Source of the DNA: Gnetum montanum
Lineage: Eukaryota; Streptophyta; Gnetopsida; Gnetales; Gnetaceae
Reading direction: 5' to 3'
Assembly: GCA_015680685.1 (NCBI GenBank)
Contig: MNCI01029653.1
Coordinates: 309,909 to 361,692, forward strand
Length of the DNA stretch: 51,784 nucleotides
Part shown: in pieces, positions 46,319-51,784 of the stretch
Layout of the letters: each line of letters opens with the position of its first letter
Numbering within the stretch: the first letter of the stretch is position 1
Notes under the pieces: model-generated
What the model saw: only the letters and a program-made list of their open reading frames with translations
The model's database searches: none
Told to the model about the DNA's origin: nothing
Program-made: the position numbers and the translations under genes

Positions 46319-47241
46319 TGATGGGACACGATATCGCGGTGCACTGTCATATCTATAAATAAGAGGTGACTCTCCCTTATTTCAGAATGATAGGCTAGAC
46401 AGTAGGGAAACTCTGGTAGATTGATCACTCCAGAGATAGAATATTTTCCATGTGCCCATAGTAGGAGTCCCAAAGTGAACAGATCTTTATTCGAGCAAAC
46501 ATTGTACCTGAACACAAGTTTGTATACGGCAATAAAGACGAGCTTTTCGGATAAACCTTGTAGTGCATGGAATAGGATTTTATTATTTTTATTTATTACA
46601 TGTTATTTATTACATGTTATTTATTACTTGTTGTTTAATGCGGAATGAGTACGACTTGATTACGAGCATCTAAGTATGGCTAGATTAGATCCCAGTGGCA
46701 TAACTAGGATCTGTGCTTGGTAATCCTAGTGGTAGTTGTGCACTTGGATGTGTACGGATAATCAAGGAATGGATGCTCATCACACTTAGGCTAGATTAGA
46801 TTCTCTCAACCCTTTCCTCCTAGTTAAGTGCCTCAGTACGACCACTTTGAGCACATGCGTTACGCATGGTGATCCCAGCAACAATTAGCGTTTGGTAGCT
46901 GCGGTTGCATCAGTTTAGGGTGTGTAGGGTAAGTGGGAACGGATGCTGACGCTAGGTTAATTTAGACTTAGTTCATTAGTTAGAGTTAGCAATTAATCTT
47001 CTCAACCCTTCACCTTGTTAGCATAGGATACATAAAACATAAAAAGACATAAAAATCATATACCTCAGACTTGCTTAACCATACACCATGAAAACTACAA
47101 GTAAGTCTGGGAAGATAATGAATAATTAACCCTAAGTGTTCCATGGGGCGTGTAGGCACTTAGTTTGCGGAGTTCGACCAGATCACGTGTGCTATGCTCG
47201 TATTCGTATGGTTGAGTGTAGGGGTATCTCACCACTCATCA
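46319..47241 (+). repeat. Element H 5' LTR (923 bp)
   Basis: From TGATGGG (46319) to CACTCATCA (47241). A TATA box (TATAAATA) is at 46354-46361 and poly(A) signal AATAAA at 46531-46536 in a conserved GGCAATAAAGACGAGCT block. U3 is short with one GATATCGCG motif, against four in the A LTR. Confidence 0.88.
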
Positions 47242-47242
47242 T

Positions 47243-47260
47243 TCGTGCCGTTGCCGAGGA
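47243..47260 (+). other. Element H primer-binding site
   Basis: TCGTGCCGTTGCCGAGGA matches the tRNA-Asp complement TGGCGCCGTTGCCGGGGA at 15 of 18 positions and starts two bases after the LTR. Confidence 0.82.
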
Positions 47261-47389
47261 CTAAGTGTTTGTGCGCTGAATAGAACATAGGATATCACTC
47301 AAATTTTTGGGAGCCTAAACAAACCTTCAGGTTAATTAATTAAAAGAAAAAAATTATATAACGGTAAGTTAGAACACTGATAAATAACA

Positions 47390-49225
47390 ATGTCTTCTTC
47401 TAGCAAAAGCAATTCACCACCTAAGGACCATACAAAGAACAGTTGGCAATCAAAAACACATAACCTAAATATGCCAGTTCCTCAACAATATAGGGTGGAA
47501 TATACTCATCCTGATAAGTATATTCCTAACTTTACTTTTATCTTCCATCAAGATGAACAGATGCGCTGGAGAGACTTGCAAGGTAACATTGTATTACCTT
47601 TGGACCGGGCAATCCCAAACATGCTTCTCCGTGCTTTGGCACAGATTGGCATGACTGAACTGTATGCTGAATATGTTGTGGAGAATTTTGACGTAAGGGA
47701 TTACCATCCCACACCTTTACAACATATGAGGGACTCAAGGCAAGAGAGCCAACATACACTGTTGAAGGGCAAAGAGGTCCCACACATCCTTAGTGAAATC
47801 AGAGATGTTCCCCCTCCTAACGAAAGTGAGGAGGTGGGGTATCAGAACCTACGCTCAATGATACATAACACTGGTTTTGATCCCTGTGAACACCAACTGT
47901 TCATAGAGGGAACTACAATACATGACAAGGATGAGCACTTAGATCGTCATCACGATCAGGGCCAAAGTAGCCGAAGAGAAGGTAGGAAACATCACCATGG
48001 CGATAGTTCTCCTTCTTCTTCCCCTTCTTCACATCACTCACCCTCTCCTTCCACCTCTAGACGCTATCATAGAGAGCACAACGATGAGGATAAAGGTAGA
48101 CAAAATGAGAGACCTTGACGAGAGAGTCAAGAGAGAGGACAAGGGCAAGACCGAAGGGAAAGTAGGGAACAACGAAGACATCACAGGCGTCATGAAAGAG
48201 ATGATCATGATGAGCCCCTACTTGCAACCCAAAGTATGCTCGACATAACGAAGGCAGTTAGGATACCAACAAGGCATTTAAAAGATAGTCGGATCACATG
48301 CTTAGACATGAACAATATCCCACACTTTGAGGGGGGATACAACACTGATCCGCAAAATCATTTACAGGCATTCCACGATGCCTGCGCCTTGAAAAATATA
48401 GAGAACGAGTGGCAGAAACTTAAGTTGTTTCCCAGGACATTCACCAAAGAAGCAGAAAGTTGGTACCAGTCCTTAGAATTGGAAACCATTAGGAGGTGGA
48501 GTATGATGTTAGAACTCTTCAACGATAAATATCAAACGTACTCCCGAGTGTCTAATTTGTGTAAGCAGATCCAAGGATGGAAGCAAGGTACTCATGAACC
48601 CTTGGATGCTACCATGGCCCGCTACTATACATTGTTACATCATTGCCTGGGCCATGGATACACTCAACGTGATCAACTTCGTCACATCGTAGATGGGCTA
48701 AGGCATGAAACTAGAAGAACCCTTGGGACTTATGCCCAAGGAAGACTATCACAACTCAGAGCCCATGAAGTACATCGCTTGTTGGAACAAGTAGCAAAAG
48801 AAGAAGGTGAGCTACGAAAATGAGAAAGTGCAGAAGAATACAACTGTGACCCCTCTCTTCGAAAGAAGGGAGTGAGATTTTGTGATGAGGAGGATGAGTC
48901 ACCACTCGAAGAGTTGGTTAACAGAAAAACCTTGCCGATTCAAAAACTAACAACAGAAGTATTGGCTAAGATGGACCAATTGTGGGATTCCTTAGACTCC
49001 AGACTTGAAAGTGTCTTGAAAATCATAGAAGAGTCTAAGGAGGAACAAAGTAGTGACAAGAATAAGACAAAGCAGAGAGATTTGGGCCCTGCAAATAACA
49101 AGGGTAAGGGGAAAATTACTATCTCTGATGAAGTTGTGGATTCACACACAAACGATGACGGTGGATGTGAGATTTGCCATTATGATCATCCTAAGGGATG
49201 TTGTCCAATCATCTCACATCTATAA
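47390..49225 (+). pseudogene. gag: Element H gag
   Basis: The Gag frame starts at ATG 47390 (MSSSSKSNSPP) and stays in a single frame. It is broken only by TGA 48116-48118, TGA 48821-48823 and TAA 49223-49225. N-terminal domain residues 1-~145; Ser/His/Arg linker ~170-280; Retrotrans_gag core ~282-478, with TRHLKDSRI, FPRTFTKEAESWY, ELFNDKYQ, MARYYTLLHHCLGHGY and VHRLLEQVAKEEGE; acidic coiled stretch 48872-49080; zinc-knuckle variant CEICHYDHPKGC at 49166-49201. It binds element RNA and forms particles in intact relatives. The stops make this copy dead, but it is the best preserved of the set. Confidence 0.85.
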
Positions 49226-50506
49226 GAGTCTGGGGTGTATGCACTTAATCCGAGACTCAACCAATAGCAAACACCCTGAAGGTTACCTTATCCTCAAGGT
49301 AACCCAAGGTAGTTCCACCAACCATTAACGTATTATCCAAGTGGAACTCCACCACAACCCATCGGACAACATCAGTAGTGGCAATACCCACAGTCATGGG
49401 GGATGCCACCGCCAATACAACAATACCCTTACCAACAACCAAACCCATATGGATATTATGTGCAGTAGTTGGTTTCTCTAAGTGACTCTATGGGTCACAC
49501 AACTCCCCAACGTCACTACCAAGTTTGAGAGTACTTTAGGAGGACTCCTTCTCCTCCGGGAGACACCCCACATACTTACCATCCTCCAACTCCATCCGCA
49601 CCTCTTCCACCAGTAGTTCCCATAACAGCTCCTGCTCCAACAATGCAAGGGGAACTCCCTACTCAACCATAGCAACGTAACGCTGCGAGAGATGTAAATA
49701 TTCAACCTGCTGCTAGTTCTAACAGCTATAAAAAGAAAAGACCTTTCTTCAGAATCGAAAGCCCAAACAAACTCTCGCAACAACAAGTGGTTGAGCTGAT
49801 GTACATGCCTCCACCATCTAACACTTCAGAGCACCCTTCAGTCCAACCGAGCTGTACGCATACGGTTATGTTAACACATATTGTAACCAACTAGATCAAG
49901 GTAGGCCACCTTCCTAGGAAACTAAATGATCCTAGAAGCCCCTTAATCTATTTACAAATCACCAGGAACGAACCACATAAGGCTCTTCTTAACTCAAGTT
50001 CCAGAGTCAACCTAATTTCACGAGAGATGTATCAAGCCTAGAACCTACCCCAGCTTAAGAAGAGCAACATCCAACTAGAGTTGGCACACCAGTCCATCAC
50101 CATTCCCTTGGGATTGGTGGAGGACATCATTACCACTGTGTGTGGTTGGTCCTACCCAGCTGACTTCCTAGTGATTGAAGTTAACAACAACAAGGAAGGG
50201 GACTTCCCAATTATAATGGGAAGGCCATGGCTAAGTATAGTAGATGCGTACCTAGGGATCCGTGAGCTTTCCTTGTAGATATCTAAGATAAACATTTATA
50301 GAACGATTGAGAAGAAGAAAGTTTTGTGCATCACATACAATGGCACAGAGGGTGATGACATGGCAGAGTGTTCAACATTGCTTCCATGTGATCGGTGTGC
50401 CCAAGAAATACAAATTCAAAGGTGCCTGTATGTAGCAACCACACTAGTAGTAGACACCCCATGGTTGACAACTACTAGGAAGAGCAAACTAATATGCACG
50501 AAATGA
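49226..50506 (+). pseudogene. Element H Gag tail and protease
   Basis: Continues the gag frame: a Pro/Gln/Tyr-rich tail (to ~49680), a spacer with KKKRPFFRIESP, then the protease. The active-site position reads NSSS (49991-50002) where E has DLGS, so the catalytic Asp is lost. VNLISREMY, VPLGL-type IPLGLVEDII and FPIIMGRPWLSIVDAYLG follow to 50265. After a stop at 50276-50278 a Cys-rich linker runs to 50506. About ten in-frame stops, mostly explainable by C-to-T or G-to-A changes (e.g. TAG 49892-49894 and 50039-50041 where sister copies have Trp). Confidence 0.78.
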
Positions 50507-50747
50507 ACTAAGGAAACTCATGCTAACAACGAAGGCATAGATACATTGAAATATGAGCGTCACCAACTTCCACCCCTCAACCTAAGAACATCAGTTGGGA
50601 GAAGTTAGGCACTTCTACGAAATTCAATCAAACGCTCATTATTGCGGATCTCTCCCTTACAATTCATTCATGGGGGAGATGGCCACCTATGCTGATCATT
50701 GGAGGCCCTCAGTTCTTTTTAGTTTTTGTTTTATAGATATTTTTTTT

Positions 50748-50807
50748 ACACATTTTTGTTTTACACGTTTTTGTTTAACACGTTTTTGTTTTACACATTT
50801 TTGTTTT
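50748..50807 (+). repeat. 15-bp tandem repeat after H protease
   Basis: Four units of ACAC(A/G)TTTTTGTTT(T/A) at 50748, 50763, 50778 and 50793. A similar T-rich tract occupies the same place in element E (minus, ~28930-29040), so it belongs to the post-pol untranslated region. Confidence 0.8.
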
Positions 50808-50899
50808 AAAAATTTCTTGAACTTTTCTTATTTTTTTTTACAAATTTCTTAAAATTTTCTTGTTTTTGTTTTACGACATCGTTATACTTTTTCATTTTT

Positions 50900-51784
50900 T
50901 ATGTGTGTGTGTATGTGTGATCCACTGTGTAAGGTCGTCATCCAATAAGTGTTCTTCATGATAGTATGAACTATTTTTCATATTGATTGCTAATGTTTGG
51001 TTTTTACCTTTAAGTCATGATGTTGATACTAAGGTATGTTCTTTTGATATGGAAGGCAATGAGTTCACTTCATCCATCCATCCATAAGTTCTATGGTCTC
51101 TCTTGGCTTGGAAATGTACAGTCTCTTTCTTAATAAGAACTTTAACGAACTAGTGATTTGGTACTTCTCAAACTAAGGAAGGACTCGAGGTTTGAAAGGG
51201 TGTGACTTCAAGGGAACTTGATGCTTTTGTGTTGGCCATTCTCTTGGGTGCTTGGATGTTTTCTTCTTGAGTTTTCTTACCGTTCTGATGTTACTCTATT
51301 ATTGGAAGCTGAGACAATGAAAATAAGAAGTCTTTGCATGGTGTGGTTCTCACACGTAAAAAACACAAAAAAGAAAAAAAAAAAAAACAAAGAGAAAAAG
51401 AAAAAGTGAGAATTCAAAGGACACCCCTTAGAAAAAATAAACTTGGGCTACAAGCACTAGTTATGGAACTAAAAATGTTCCCTCTAACTAAGGCCCTTCT
51501 CGCTTCCCATTCTCTCCTTTGTTTCGTCGGAATGGTGGTGGCTCTTGGAGGAAGCATTTTTGTCATTCAAGTGGATGGTTTGGCTGAATGCATTGATGCA
51601 AAGTCACTGGATGTGGTTGGTTTGAGGTCGGAGTTGCAATGAGATTTGCCAAGTCACATTAATCATAAAATACACAAGGGGCTGTACACTACCTTGTTCT
51701 TGAGACTCCATTCCATTCTCTTCTCTCCATTCTTCACCTCATTGCCAGTTGTATCATTAGTGTATATTTTGGTTGACGCATTGT
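50900..51784 (+). other. Element H post-pol region
   Basis: 51118-51260 (GGGTGTGACTTCAAGG, CTTGGGTGCTTGGATGTTTTC) and 51415-51640 (ACACCCCTTAGA, CCCTCTAACTAAGG) match, in order, the minus strand of element E from ~28690 down to ~28160. No intact ORF is seen. Confidence 0.65.

Larger units (their letters stand above)
46319..51784 (+). mobile_element. Element H: plus-strand Ty3/gypsy element, open at window end
   Basis: LTR 46319-47241, tRNA-Asp-type primer site at 47243-47260, gag-protease in one frame from 47390 to ~50506, then directly a post-pol region (from ~50690) collinear with that of element E. RT, RNase H and integrase are absent. The 3' LTR lies outside the window, if present. The LTR and Gag are closest to element A. 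Confidence 0.82.

Noticed and set aside
50595-50852. Frame with repeated FTRFC/FTHFC
   Set aside because: Generated by the 15-bp T-rich repeat in element H untranslated DNA.
1-51784. CRISPR array, prophage, plasmid origin, bacterial operon
   Set aside because: No regular repeat-spacer structure or bacterial genes; the window is eukaryotic nuclear sequence.

Overview
The window looks like nuclear DNA of a land plant, probably a seed plant with a large, repeat-rich genome. A conifer or cycad would fit, but nothing here fixes the lineage. The evidence is one spliced plant gene with GT-AG introns, plant ACGT-type promoter elements, and many old Ty3/gypsy LTR retrotransposons primed by tRNA-Asp. 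No bacterial-style operon, CRISPR array or rRNA gene was seen.

The one clear host gene is at 13908-19111 (+). It has four exons and encodes a 968-residue clade-C PP2C phosphatase of the POLTERGEIST / POLTERGEIST-LIKE family, with an N-terminal myristoylation site and the main PP2C aspartates all present. Upstream (8.6-13.9 kb) is unique-looking DNA with a dense set of ACGT-core elements, including a 16-bp palindrome of two G-boxes, a long hairpin, short tandem repeats, a G-rich run and small upstream ORFs.

Left (1-7280): remnants of one retrotransposon family. On the minus strand, element B (LTR, gag, protease remnant, PPT) ends in an LTR that is followed directly by the primer site and gag of element A, so the two copies share an LTR. 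B abuts head-to-head the 3' end and LTR of a plus-strand copy, C, whose U3 holds a 33-bp foldback tandem array. Three single-N gaps lie in B, two of them flanked by 62-69-bp duplications that look like assembly errors.

Right (19.1-51.8 kb): first a repeat-bearing intergenic stretch, then a complete but dead 12.9-kb element E (22625-35543, minus) with two LTRs and a GCATG target duplication. E has gag, protease, RT, RNase H fused by deletion to half an integrase, and about 5.6 kb of post-pol DNA with coiled-coil coding remnants. Next come a chimera of element F (gag-protease) and another element G (tRNA-Met type primer site), spacer DNA with SINE-like pieces, and plus-strand element H (46319 to the window end). 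H keeps gag-protease in one frame, broken only by substitution stops, and lacks RT to integrase.

The most unusual items are the post-pol region shared by E and H, the shared-LTR tandem A/B, and the ACGT-rich upstream region of the phosphatase gene. No wholly new system can be claimed from the sequence alone.
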